Shown: positions 40,065 to 48,284 of the stretch, piece by piece
How positions within the stretch are numbered: position 1 is the first letter of the stretch
How the letters are laid out: every line of letters starts with the position of its first letter
DNA from: Oscillospiraceae bacterium
GTDB taxonomy: Bacteria; Bacillota; Clostridia; Oscillospirales; Oscillospiraceae
Length of the DNA: 64,000 nucleotides
Assembly: GCA_022846075.1 (NCBI GenBank)
Contig: AP025582.1
Location: forward strand, 806,001-870,000
Reading direction: 5' to 3'
Program-made: the position numbers and the translations under genes
The notes under the pieces: model-generated
Told to the model about the DNA's origin: nothing
The model's input: the letters and a program-made list of their open reading frames with translations, nothing else
The model's database searches: none

Positions 40065-40943
40065 TTAGACCTTGGTGATCTGATCTTTGCCCATCAGCCC
40101 GGAGGGCTTGAAGACGAGCACGATGATCAGAATGGCGAAGGCGATGGCGTCCCGGTAGCCGGAGCTGATGTAGCTGGCCACGATGGTCTCCACAAGGCCG
40201 ATGAGCAGGCCGCCCACCACGGCGCCGGGGAGGACGCCGATGCCGCCCAGCACGGCGGCGGCAAAGGTCTTCATGCTCACGGACATGGCCAGGGTGGTGT
40301 CGATGGCCTGGTAGTACATGCCGATGAGGGAGCCGGCCACCGCCGCCAGGGCGGAGCCGATGAAGAAGGTGAGGGTGATGATGGAGTCCACGTTGATGCC
40401 CATGAGCCGGGCGGCCGAGGCGTTCTGGGAAGTGGCCCGCATGGCCTGGCCCACCTTGGTCTTGTTCACCAGGAAGAACAGGATGACCATGATGATGATG
40501 GTCACGCAGAAAATGAGGATCTGCAGGCCGCTGATGATGACGCCGCCCACGTTGAAGCTGGGCAGGCCCAGGGCGTCGGGGAAGGGCTTGGTGGCCGAGC
40601 CGAAGATGACCTGCACCAGGTTGTCCATGCAGGTGGCGATGCCCACGGTGGAGATAAGGGCGGCGATGGGGGCCGCCTTGCGGGTGCGGATGGGCTTGAG
40701 GGCGAACTTGTCCATACAGGCGCCCAAAAGGCCCATGATGACCACCGAGCACAGGGTGGCCAGGATGAAGTTGTTCTCAAAGATGGTGAGGAACGTCAGG
40801 GTGATGTAGGCGCCGAACATGTAAAAGGAGCCGTTGGCGAAGTTGGTCAGCTGCAAAACGCCGAACACCATGGTGAAGCCGATGGCCACAAGGGCATAGG
40901 TGCTGCCGATGGTCAGGCCGTTGATGATCTGTTGGATGAGCAT
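40065..40943 (-). CDS. livH: Branched-chain amino-acid-type ABC transporter permease LivH
   Basis: A 292-residue permease beginning with QQIINGLTIGSTYALVAIGF, the LivH start, with about eight helices and the coupling loop RATSQNASAARLMGIN. It is the first membrane gene of the operon, after a hairpin that separates it from the binding-protein gene. Confidence 0.93.
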   Translation of the reverse strand: MLIQQIINGLTIGSTYALVAIGFTMVFGVLQLTNFANGSFYMFGAYITLTFLTIFENNFILATLCSVVIMGLLGACMDKFALKPIRTRKAAPIAALISTVGIATCMDNLVQVIFGSATKPFPDALGLPSFNVGGVIISGLQILIFCVTIIIMVILFFLVNKTKVGQAMRATSQNASAARLMGINVDSIITLTFFIGSALAAVAGSLIGMYYQAIDTTLAMSVSMKTFAAAVLGGIGVLPGAVVGGLLIGLVETIVASYISSGYRDAIAFAILIIVLVFKPSGLMGKDQITKV

Positions 40944-40974
40944 GGCAGGTCGAAACCTCCTCTTGGAATGGGAT

Positions 40975-41033
40975 AAAGCGCCCTCCCGGACGCCGGGATG
41001 CCGTCAGGCGGTCCCAGGTTCGGGAGGGCACTT
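40975..41033 (-). terminator. Attenuator-like hairpin between binding-protein and livH genes
   Basis: On the minus strand GTGCCCTCCCG pairs with CGGGAGGGCGC, followed by TTTATCC. It probably lowers expression of the permease and ATPase genes relative to the binding protein. Confidence 0.65.
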
Positions 41034-41044
41034 ATTCCGGCATG

Positions 41045-42220
41045 TTAGGCGTTGGAGACGAAGTGACCGTCCTTCACGATCATGGGGAAGAGGGGCTTGA
41101 TGGCGTCGCCGTTCTCCGCCATGGAGAAGGTGCCGCCGATGCCCGGGAACTCGGCCTGGGCGTTGATCCAATCCCGGACGGCGGCCCGGTCGGCGCCCAC
41201 GTTCTGAATGGCCTGGCAGATCATGTCGATGGTGTCGTAGGTGTTGACCACGTGGGCGTCCACGCTGATGTTGGGGTTGCGCTCCTCAAACTCGGCCAGC
41301 CACTCCTGGAAGCCGGGGGCGTCGTTGTCGGGGGTGAAGTTATTGAGGAGGAGGAAGCCGTCGGCGGCGTCGCCGCAGATGTCGATGAGCTCCTGCTTCA
41401 TGAGGGAGGCGGTGCCGATGTAGGGCACGTCCAGCTGAAGCTTCTTGGCCTGGCTGATGATCTGGGCGCCCTCGGCGTAGTGGCCCACGATGTACAGGCA
41501 GTCGATGTCCTGGGTCTTGATCTTGGAGATCAGGGGGCTAAAGTCCTTGGTCTGGCCCACGATGTAGTTCTCAGCCACCACCAGCTCACCGCCGTACTTC
41601 TGGATCTCGGGGATGAACAGGTCGTGGATGACCACGCCGTAGTCGCTGTTGACGTAGATCATGCCGATCTTCTTGCAGCCCATCACATCGGAGATGTACT
41701 TGGCGTACTCCTGCACGTAATACTCCTGGGTGGGGGTGCCGCGGAACATGTACTCGCCCATGTTGGTGAAGTCGGGGTGGGAGGAGGAGGGGGAGTAGAG
41801 GGTGATGCCGGCCTCCTCGAACATGGGGGCGATGGCCATGGCGCTGGTGGAGGAGAAGGGACCGATGGCGGCGATGACGCTGTCGTCACCCAGGATCTTG
41901 TTGCCTACGGTCACGGTCTCCTTGGGGTCGGACTTGTCGTCGTACCAATCCACCACCACGGGCACGCCGTCCACGCCGCCGTCGGCGTTGAACTTTTCCA
42001 GGTACATCTCGATGGAGGCCCGCTGGGACTCGCCGTACTGGGCCTGGTTGCCGGTGAAGGAGCCGATGAAGGCCACCTTGTAGGACTCGGGCTTGTCTCC
42101 GTCGCCGCCTGCGGCGCCGCCGTTGCTGCCGCCGCCGTTGCCGCTGTCGCCGCAGCCGGCCAGCAGGCCGGCGCAAAGGGAGAGAGACAGTGCCAGGGAC
42201 GCGATCTTTTTCATTTCCAT
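41045..42220 (-). CDS. Branched-chain amino-acid-type ABC transporter binding lipoprotein
   Basis: A 391-residue type I periplasmic-binding-fold protein of the LivJ/LivK family. The lipobox LLAGC is followed by a glycine/asparagine/serine-rich linker, then VAFIGSFTGNQAQYGESQRA, the typical first strand and loop. I chose ATG 42220 because AGGAGG lies nine bases upstream; a longer frame from 42247 has no site. It is the first gene of the Liv operon. A CGTAT-type motif overlaps its start region and may link it to the nearby GntR regulator. Confidence 0.92.
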   Translation of the reverse strand: MEMKKIASLALSLSLCAGLLAGCGDSGNGGGSNGGAAGGDGDKPESYKVAFIGSFTGNQAQYGESQRASIEMYLEKFNADGGVDGVPVVVDWYDDKSDPKETVTVGNKILGDDSVIAAIGPFSSTSAMAIAPMFEEAGITLYSPSSSHPDFTNMGEYMFRGTPTQEYYVQEYAKYISDVMGCKKIGMIYVNSDYGVVIHDLFIPEIQKYGGELVVAENYIVGQTKDFSPLISKIKTQDIDCLYIVGHYAEGAQIISQAKKLQLDVPYIGTASLMKQELIDICGDAADGFLLLNNFTPDNDAPGFQEWLAEFEERNPNISVDAHVVNTYDTIDMICQAIQNVGADRAAVRDWINAQAEFPGIGGTFSMAENGDAIKPLFPMIVKDGHFVSNA

Positions 42221-42367
42221 GATGAATTTCCTCCTGTTGTCTTTCATTGAACCTTTTCCATCTCAAGGAAAGCCGCTGTGACGTGGTTGACGCGTTGCCG
42301 TGGATTCCGTCCCGGACCCCTGCCGTGGGGCCGGGCTGGCAGCCGTTTCTGCTAAATACCCAAAATG

Positions 42368-42393
42368 CGATTCGTATCGACAACCAGATTATA
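42368..42393 (-). promoter_or_regulatory. Liv operon promoter with GntR-type palindrome
   Basis: On the minus strand TATAAT (42393-42388) is a perfect -10, with a weak -35 17 bases upstream. CGATTCGTATCG (42368-42379), a palindrome with four-base arms, lies just after the expected start. It shares the CGTAT core with sites near 43430 and 44230. Confidence 0.5.
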
Positions 42394-42579
42394 GCATCCA
42401 ATTATTGAATTAGAAATACTATTTTTAATATAAAATGCAATTTTGGAGCTATGAATAATATTTCGTGTTCAAATATGTGAAAAGTGCACATGGTATTTTG
42501 AACGAATTGGTGGTTTTCGTGTAAACAGAGGAACAGCTTTTGTGTGAAATCACGGGACGGTTTGCGGCAAAAAGAAAAA

Positions 42580-42623
42580 GCGCGGCCATTCCACCGTCAA
42601 AACAGACAATGGAATGGCCGCGC
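42580..42623 (-). terminator. Terminator after the GntR gene
   Basis: GCGCGGCCATTCCA pairs perfectly with TGGAATGGCCGCGC around a 16-base loop. On the minus strand CTTTTTCTTTTT follows. Confidence 0.88.
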
Positions 42624-42662
42624 CGCGGCGTTTCAGATGTGAAAAATCTCCACAAGGACCGG

Positions 42663-43379
42663 TCAGTGGGTCAACTGGGTGGTGGAGGGGGGAATGGGAT
42701 TGCGGCCGTTGGAGAAATCCGCCAGCATAAGGGAGTAAACGCTGGCGTCGATGTTATAGAAGCGGACGATGTGAGGGACGATGACATGGAGCAGATTGTT
42801 GACGTCCCGGGAGTAGAGGGCGTCGATGATGGCCTGGTGGTCCTCCAGGCTGTGGGACATCATGTCGGGCTTTTCCCGCAGGCTGATGGACTGGAAGAGG
42901 GAGATGCGGGTCTGGAGCTGGTGGTGGAAGCGCACCAGCAGGGCGTTTCCCGAGATGCGGATATACGCCTGATGGAACTCCGCGTCCTGGCGGAGCAGCT
43001 GGTAGTGGTCGTCCCTGGCCAGGGCGTCCGCCATGGATTCGTTGGTCCGCTCCAGGGCGGCGAAGTCGGAGTTAGAGCCGTGGTGGACGGCCAGCTGGGC
43101 GGCCAGGAAGTCCAGCTGCAGCTTGACGGTGCCCAGCTGGCGCATGTCGTCCTCCGTGAGGGTGACGATCTGGGCGAAGCGCTTGGGCAGGATCTCCACC
43201 AGCCCGTCCGACTCCAGTTTCCGAAGGGCCTCCCGGATGGGGGTGCGGCTGACATTCAGGCTTTGGGCGATTTCCTCTTCGGAGATCTTCTGGCCATAGG
43301 AGAGCTTTTGCTGGAAGATCTGGTCCAGAACGTAATTATAAACTTGGATGTGAAGCCCGGATTTATCATCGGAGAGCAT
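42663..43379 (-). CDS. GntR-family (FCD) transcriptional regulator
   Basis: A 238-residue regulator: a winged helix (about residues 8-75, with SLNVSRTPIREALRKLESDG) and an all-helical FCD ligand domain (about 85-215) whose metal-binding histidines fit FHQAYIRISGN and later HH and HVIVPHIVRF positions. I chose ATG 43379 because AAAGGAG lies just upstream. It lies between the Liv operon and the hydrolase gene. A 14-base palindrome in its promoter recurs before the M24 gene, so it probably controls the region. Confidence 0.92.
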   Translation of the reverse strand: MLSDDKSGLHIQVYNYVLDQIFQQKLSYGQKISEEEIAQSLNVSRTPIREALRKLESDGLVEILPKRFAQIVTLTEDDMRQLGTVKLQLDFLAAQLAVHHGSNSDFAALERTNESMADALARDDHYQLLRQDAEFHQAYIRISGNALLVRFHHQLQTRISLFQSISLREKPDMMSHSLEDHQAIIDALYSRDVNNLLHVIVPHIVRFYNIDASVYSLMLADFSNGRNPIPPSTTQLTH

Positions 43380-43426
43380 AGGAGCTCCTTTCTGCACCAT
43401 GGGGACAGAAACCCGCAGGGCGGAAC

Positions 43427-43479
43427 AAAATCGTATTTTAATCTTTTGTCATTATAGCAAAGTGTCGGGAAAAATACAA
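43427..43479 (-). promoter_or_regulatory. GntR gene promoter with AAAATCGTATTTTA operator
   Basis: On the minus strand TTGTAT (43479-43474), 17 bases, TATAAT (43456-43451). The palindrome AAAAT-CGT-ATTTT lies at 43427-43439, just after the expected start, consistent with autorepression. Confidence 0.65.
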
Positions 43480-43495
43480 CAGGGCGCACAGTGAG

Positions 43496-43527
43496 AAAAA
43501 GGCTCCGCCGGTGTGGACCGGCGGAGC
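43496..43527 (-). terminator. Terminator after the ATC-hydrolase-like gene
   Basis: On the minus strand GCTCCGCCGGT pairs with ACCGGCGGAGC, followed by CTTTTTC. Confidence 0.88.
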
Positions 43528-43535
43528 GGGTGGGA

Positions 43536-44048
43536 TCAGTTGTTCTCTTCGCTCTTCCGGCGGGAGAAGCGCAGCTCGCACACGTCGTCGCCGTCCGCGA
43601 TGGTCTTGCCCAGGACGAAATCGGCGCCGATGGCCTCGGCCACGCCCCGGTCGCCGTCCATGGCGATGTCGCACAGGCACTTGAGCTCCTCGCCGTCCAC
43701 GCCCTCCATCTGCCAGCCGGAGACCAGGGGGCAGTGGTGGAAGTTCATGTAGTAGTGGTCCTCGTTCTCTTCCAGAACCTCGATCTCAAAGACCTTGCGG
43801 GCCCACTTGGCCCCCACGAAGCAGGGCAGGTCGGTGAGGCCGGGGCCCTTCATCTCGGCCTTGAAGCGGGCACCGTTCTCACGGCCGCACTTGCGCACGG
43901 CGTCCCGGCCGATGCTCTCCCAGTCGGCCCCCCGGGCCTTGGCCTCGTCCAGCAGCAGCTTGAGCCAGCGGGCCCGGTGGGCAAAGGCGTTGCGCAGGGC
44001 AACGACTTCCTCGTCCTGAATGGTAGGCGTATTTTTGATCTCAGCCAT
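43536..44048 (-). CDS. L-2-amino-thiazoline-4-carboxylic acid hydrolase-like protein
   Basis: A 170-residue cytoplasmic protein of the ATC hydrolase family. The motif YYMNFHHCPLVSGWQ (about residues 98-112), a later LKCLCDIAMDGDR and C-terminal GDDVCELRF match the family's spaced His and Cys positions. Characterised Pseudomonas enzymes open the thiazoline ring toward cysteine; most relatives have unknown substrates. It is monocistronic and leftward, with an AGGAG site, next to a GntR gene. An L-cysteine-desulfidase-like gene lies 4 kb away, making a sulfur or amino-acid role attractive but unproven. Confidence 0.75.
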   Translation of the reverse strand: MAEIKNTPTIQDEEVVALRNAFAHRARWLKLLLDEAKARGADWESIGRDAVRKCGRENGARFKAEMKGPGLTDLPCFVGAKWARKVFEIEVLEENEDHYYMNFHHCPLVSGWQMEGVDGEELKCLCDIAMDGDRGVAEAIGADFVLGKTIADGDDVCELRFSRRKSEENN

Positions 44049-44376
44049 AATGATCTCCTTCCCAATCGTTCCTCTATATTTAATATGTAGTCATAAAAGG
44101 TTGTCGAAATGATTTGGCACTTGGGCGGGAAACGGCATTCCCTGCACAATAGGATACTTGATGCCGATAAAAAATACAATATGCAGATGTAATATATTTT
44201 TTATACAAATATTGTGAAAATAGTATAAATCGTATTTTATTTTGAGAATGGTATTTAAAACTGGGAAAGGGGATGCTATAATAGCAGCGTTGAGAGAAGT
44301 GCGGCGAAACAGGTCACATGGGCCCGCCCGCCGCCGCTCCTGAAATAATTCGGAAAGAGTGAGAGGAGGAAGGTCC
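44049..44376. other. Divergent promoter region
   Basis: This 328-bp AT-rich gap holds the rightward promoter described next and a weaker leftward one (TTCGAC-N17-TATTAA) for the hydrolase gene. No convincing frame or structured RNA is visible. Confidence 0.6.
44226..44282 (+). promoter_or_regulatory. Promoter of the M24 peptidase operon with GntR-type motif
   Basis: TTTAAA (44254-44259), 17 bases, TATAAT (44277-44282). TAAATCGTATTTTA at 44226-44239, just upstream of the -35, shares 13 identical bases with the operator in the GntR gene promoter. Confidence 0.6.
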
Positions 44377-45471
44377 GTGCAGATACAGTTCGAGGCCCGG
44401 ATCGGCAAAGTCCTGGCGGAAATGGAGCGCCAGGGCGTGGAGCTGTTCCTGGTGGGTCCCGGCTCTACCTTAAAATATCTGGTCGGGTACGGCGTGAAGG
44501 CCGACGAGCGTCTGCTGCTGCTGGTGCTCTCCCCGGGCCGCAAGCCCTTCTTCGTGGCCAACCGGCTCTACCTGCGCCAGCTGCCCATCCAGGAGGGGGC
44601 CCTCCTCTGGGGCGACGGCGAGGACGCCGTGGCGCTGCTGGCGGACCATCTGGCCGCCCAGGGGTACCCCACCGGCCGGACGGCGGTAAGCAAGGAGCTG
44701 CCCGCCCACTTCGTGCTCCCCCTGCTGGAGGCGCTGAAGGGCGCCCGGCTGGAGCTTGGCGGCGGACTGACAGACCCCCTTCGGATTTATAAGGATGAGG
44801 CGGAGCGGGAGTGTATGCGCACCGCCTGCCGTCTGGCCAGTCAGGCGCTTGAGGCAGTGCTGGACCGGGGCCGCTGGTGGCTCGGGAAGACTGAGGGCCA
44901 GTTTATGGGCCAGCTGGCCTTCGAGATGACCAGCCTCGGCCTCAAGCTCCCCAGCGGCATCGTGGCCGTGGGAGCGGAGGCGGCGGTGCCCCACCACGCC
45001 ACGGCGGACACCGTCATCGAAGAGGGCCAATGCCTTCTGGTGGACTTCGGCGGCAACTGGAAAAACTACAACACCGACATGACCCGTACCGTCCACTTCG
45101 GGGAGCCCTCCGACGAGTTCAGGAAGGTCTATGACATCGTGCTGGAGGCCCAGTACAAGGGCCGGGAGGCCGCCCGGCTGGGCAATGAGCTCCAGGAGGT
45201 GGACCGGGCCGCCCGGGGGTATATCACCTCCAAGGGCTACGGGGAGTTCTTCACCCACCGCACCGGCCACGGCATCGGCATCGACGGCCACGAGGGGCCC
45301 TCCGCCCAGGAGGGGGAGCACACCGTCATCGCCCCCGGTATGGCCTTCTCCATCGAGCCCGGCGTCTATCTGCCCGGAAAGTTCGGGGTGCGCATCGAGG
45401 ACCAGGCCCTTATCACGGAAAACGGCCTTGAGATTCTGCACAGTGTCCCCCGGGAGCTGCGGGTATTCTAG
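44377..45471 (+). CDS. M24-family Xaa-Pro-type aminopeptidase
   Basis: A 364-residue pita-bread metallopeptidase with a creatinase-like N-terminal domain (about 1-125) and an M24 domain. Metal ligands are visible: DFGGNWKNYNTDMTR (two aspartates), HRTGHGIGIDGHE (histidine), EPGVYLPGKFGVRIED (glutamates). I chose GTG 44377 because GGAGGA lies just upstream. The length fits PepQ/PapA-like enzymes. It heads an operon with a YfcC-type carrier, so it may process a small peptide or amide after uptake. Confidence 0.9.
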   Translation: MQIQFEARIGKVLAEMERQGVELFLVGPGSTLKYLVGYGVKADERLLLLVLSPGRKPFFVANRLYLRQLPIQEGALLWGDGEDAVALLADHLAAQGYPTGRTAVSKELPAHFVLPLLEALKGARLELGGGLTDPLRIYKDEAERECMRTACRLASQALEAVLDRGRWWLGKTEGQFMGQLAFEMTSLGLKLPSGIVAVGAEAAVPHHATADTVIEEGQCLLVDFGGNWKNYNTDMTRTVHFGEPSDEFRKVYDIVLEAQYKGREAARLGNELQEVDRAARGYITSKGYGEFFTHRTGHGIGIDGHEGPSAQEGEHTVIAPGMAFSIEPGVYLPGKFGVRIEDQALITENGLEILHSVPRELRVF

Positions 45472-45563
45472 CTTCGGCATCCTCCGGGAAATCCCCGGTT
45501 TTTGCACAATACCTTTATATGTATGAGAGAGCATGTAAAGAGACAAGAAAGAGAGGGAATTAC

Positions 45564-46967
45564 ATGGAAACCCTGGAAACCAAGAAAAAACGCGCGTTCC
45601 CCCACTCGCTGGTCATCATCTTTTTGCTGATCTGCGTGGCCGCCATCATGACCTGGATCGTCCCCGCCGGCGAGTACGTCCGGGTGGCGGACGAGACCGG
45701 CCGTATGGTGGTGGATCCCAGCTCCTATCACGTGCTGGAGTCTAAACCCGCCAACCTGTTTGACGTTTTCGTGGCCATCCCCCGTGGCCTGAGCGAGGCC
45801 GGCTGGATCGCCTGGATGGTGCTCATCATCGGCGGCTCCTTCCACGTCATCGAGTCCACCCAGTCCACCCGGGCCCTCATCGGCAAGTTCATGAAGACCT
45901 TGAAGGGCCGGGGCGGCATTTTCTTCATCCCCGTGCTGATGCTGCCCTTCTTTATGCTGCCCGCCATCACCGGCAACGGCGAGTCCATGCTGGCCTTCCT
46001 GCCCCTGGGCATCCTCATCGCCCGGTCCATGGGCTTTGACGCCATGACGGGCCTGTGCATCGTCACCATCGCCTCCTCCACCGGCTACTGCACCGGCCTC
46101 TTCTCCGCCTTCTCCACCGGCACCGCCCAGAGCCTTGTGGGCCTGCCCGTCCTGTCCTCCGGTCTGTGGTTCCGGATCCTGGGCGCCGTGCTGCTCTTTG
46201 CCGCCGCCGCCTTCTGGACCGTCCGGTACGCCTGGATGGTGAAGAAGGACCCCACCAAGAGCTACTGCTATGACCTGGAGCGCAACGCCAGCGAGCAGGA
46301 GGCCGAGATCGTGGAGCTGACCACCCGCCGGAAGCTGTGCCTGGTGGAGTTCCTGCTGGGCATCTGCACCATCGTCTACGCCGCCCTGGCCGGCTGGGAC
46401 TTCAAGACCCGGTTCCCCGCCATCTTCATCATCATGGCCGTGGTCATCGGCCTCACCGCCGGGTACGACGCCAACAAGATCGCCAACACCTTCGTGGACG
46501 GCGCCAAGGTGGTGCTGGTGGGCGCTCTGGTCACCGGCTTCTCCAAGGGCATCAGCGTGATCCTGGCCGACGCCAACATCACCGACACCATCGTCCACGC
46601 CCTGTCCTCCCTGGTGGTGGGCCTGCCCACCCAGATCGGCGCCATGGCCATGCTGCTGGTGCAGTCCGTGCTGAACTGCTTTATTATCTCCTCCAGCGGT
46701 CAGGCCGCCGCCACCATCCCCATCATGAGCCCCCTGGGCGACGTGCTGGGCCTGACCCAGCAGACCGTGGTCATGGCCTTCCTCTACGGCGACGGCTTCT
46801 CCAACCTGCTGCTGCCGATGAACGCCTCCATCATGGGCGCCTGCGCCATCTCCGGCATCACCTATCCCCAGTACATGCGCCGTGCCATCCGGCACTATGC
46901 CTCCTACATGGTGATCGGCTTCATCATGCTCTTTATCGCCGCCACCATCAAGCTGGGGCCCTTCTAA
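45564..46967 (+). CDS. YfcC-family membrane carrier
   Basis: A 467-residue protein with about 12 helices. The start KKRAFPHSLVIIFLLICVAA and WIVPAGEYVRV are typical of the YfcC/DcuC-like branch, which includes putative basic amino-acid and dicarboxylate carriers and arginine/ornithine-type antiporters. ATG 45564 follows GAGAGGGA; a longer frame from 45519 lacks a site. It lies 92 bp after the M24 gene and before a terminator. Confidence 0.85.
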   Translation: METLETKKKRAFPHSLVIIFLLICVAAIMTWIVPAGEYVRVADETGRMVVDPSSYHVLESKPANLFDVFVAIPRGLSEAGWIAWMVLIIGGSFHVIESTQSTRALIGKFMKTLKGRGGIFFIPVLMLPFFMLPAITGNGESMLAFLPLGILIARSMGFDAMTGLCIVTIASSTGYCTGLFSAFSTGTAQSLVGLPVLSSGLWFRILGAVLLFAAAAFWTVRYAWMVKKDPTKSYCYDLERNASEQEAEIVELTTRRKLCLVEFLLGICTIVYAALAGWDFKTRFPAIFIIMAVVIGLTAGYDANKIANTFVDGAKVVLVGALVTGFSKGISVILADANITDTIVHALSSLVVGLPTQIGAMAMLLVQSVLNCFIISSSGQAAATIPIMSPLGDVLGLTQQTVVMAFLYGDGFSNLLLPMNASIMGACAISGITYPQYMRRAIRHYASYMVIGFIMLFIAATIKLGPF

Positions 46968-46999
46968 GACAGAAATTCTCTCACATCCCTGCAAGGCCC

Positions 47000-47037
47000 G
47001 GAGGCCGGGCAGTCCTCAGGACGCCCGGCCTCCTTTT
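47000..47037 (+). terminator. Terminator after the YfcC-type gene
   Basis: GGAGGCCGGGC pairs with GCCCGGCCTCC around a loop that itself folds, followed by TTTTCTC. Confidence 0.85.
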
Positions 47038-47070
47038 CTCAATTATCATTAAGGAAAGGAGGCGGCGAAT

Positions 47071-48255
47071 TTGCGCTCTTATCTGGAACGCGCCAAGGAG
47101 CTGGAGCCCCAGCTCCAGGCCGACCGCCGCTATCTGCATCAAAACCCGGAGCTGGCCGACGACCTCCCCGTGACCTCCGCCTACGTGGCGGGACGGCTCA
47201 AAGAGCTGGACATCCCTTACCGCCGCTGCGGCAAATGCGGCCTGCTGGCCCGCCTGGGCCGGGAGGAGGGCCCCACCATCCTCCTGCGGGCGGATATGGA
47301 CGCCCTCCCCATGGGGGAGGACAGCGGCCTGGACTTCGCCTCCCCCTATCCCGACAAGGCCCACACCTGCGGCCACGACACCCACGTGGCCATGTTGCTG
47401 TGCGCCGCCCGGATGCTCAAGGAAAATGAAAAGGACCTGCCCGGCCGGGTGGTCCTCATGTTCCAGTACGGCGAGGAGGTAGGCATCGGGGCCCGGGAGA
47501 TGATCGCCGACGGGGCCCTGGAGGGGGTGGACGCCGCCCTGGCCCTTCACATTGACGCCACCATGCCCCTCAATTACCTGACGGCGGGCCGGGGCCCCGC
47601 CTTCGCCTCCAACGACAGCTTTGACGTCCAAATCACCGGTAAGGGCGGACACGCCGCCCGGCCCGCCGACGCCATCGACCCTATCCACATCCTGGCCCAC
47701 CTGGAGCTGGCCTTCCAAAGCCTCATCAGCAGGGAGGCCACCCCCACCCAGACCAACGTCATCTCGGTCACCTCGGTGGATGCCGGCGGGGAGCACAACT
47801 ACAACATCATCCCCGACACCGCCCGGATGCGGGGCACTCTGCGCACCTATGATGAGGGCCAGCGCTCCCTGCTCAAGGAGCGGATGGCCCAGGTGGTGGA
47901 GGGCATCGCCCGGGCCTACCGGGGGGAGGCCAAGCTCACCTTCCGGGACGCGGGGCTGGAGGCCCTGCGGTGCGACCCGGCCCTCTACGAGAAGGTCCGC
48001 CGCTACGCCGACGAGCTTTTCGGGGAGGGTTATGTGAAAGAGCCGTTTATCAAGGTGGGCTCCGAGGACTTCGCCTGCGTGGCCCAGCGGGTGCCGGCGG
48101 GGTACTTCTTCCTGGGCGCGGGCCCGGACGAGGAGACCGTCTGGCCCTACGGCCAGCATAACCCCAAGGTTAGGCACAACGAGACGGTATTCTATCGGGG
48201 GGCGGCTGTGATGGCCCACTGCGCCACCCGCTGGCTGGAAGAGATGGGCCGATAA
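47071..48255 (+). CDS. M20-family amidohydrolase/carboxypeptidase
   Basis: A 394-residue cytoplasmic metallo-amidohydrolase (IAA-amino-acid hydrolase/HipO type). Motifs: RADMDALPM near residue 72, HTCGHDTHVAML near residue 91 for metal binding, EEVGIGAREMI near 131 with the catalytic glutamate, and HIDAT near residue 151. It starts at TTG 47071 after AAAGGAGG. It probably cleaves N-acyl or peptide-linked amino acids brought in by neighbouring carriers. It leads a run with the desulfidase-like and alcohol dehydrogenase genes. Confidence 0.9.
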   Translation: MRSYLERAKELEPQLQADRRYLHQNPELADDLPVTSAYVAGRLKELDIPYRRCGKCGLLARLGREEGPTILLRADMDALPMGEDSGLDFASPYPDKAHTCGHDTHVAMLLCAARMLKENEKDLPGRVVLMFQYGEEVGIGAREMIADGALEGVDAALALHIDATMPLNYLTAGRGPAFASNDSFDVQITGKGGHAARPADAIDPIHILAHLELAFQSLISREATPTQTNVISVTSVDAGGEHNYNIIPDTARMRGTLRTYDEGQRSLLKERMAQVVEGIARAYRGEAKLTFRDAGLEALRCDPALYEKVRRYADELFGEGYVKEPFIKVGSEDFACVAQRVPAGYFFLGAGPDEETVWPYGQHNPKVRHNETVFYRGAAVMAHCATRWLEEMGR

Positions 48256-48284
48256 TTTTATAGAGACAAAGGGGAAAACGGATT

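Larger units (their letters stand above)
42221..42662. other. Intergenic region with a terminator and the Liv promoter
   Basis: This 442-bp gap holds the leftward Liv promoter near 42368-42393 and the terminator of the GntR gene at 42580-42623. The AT-rich middle (42390-42530) has no convincing frame or RNA motif. Confidence 0.6.
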
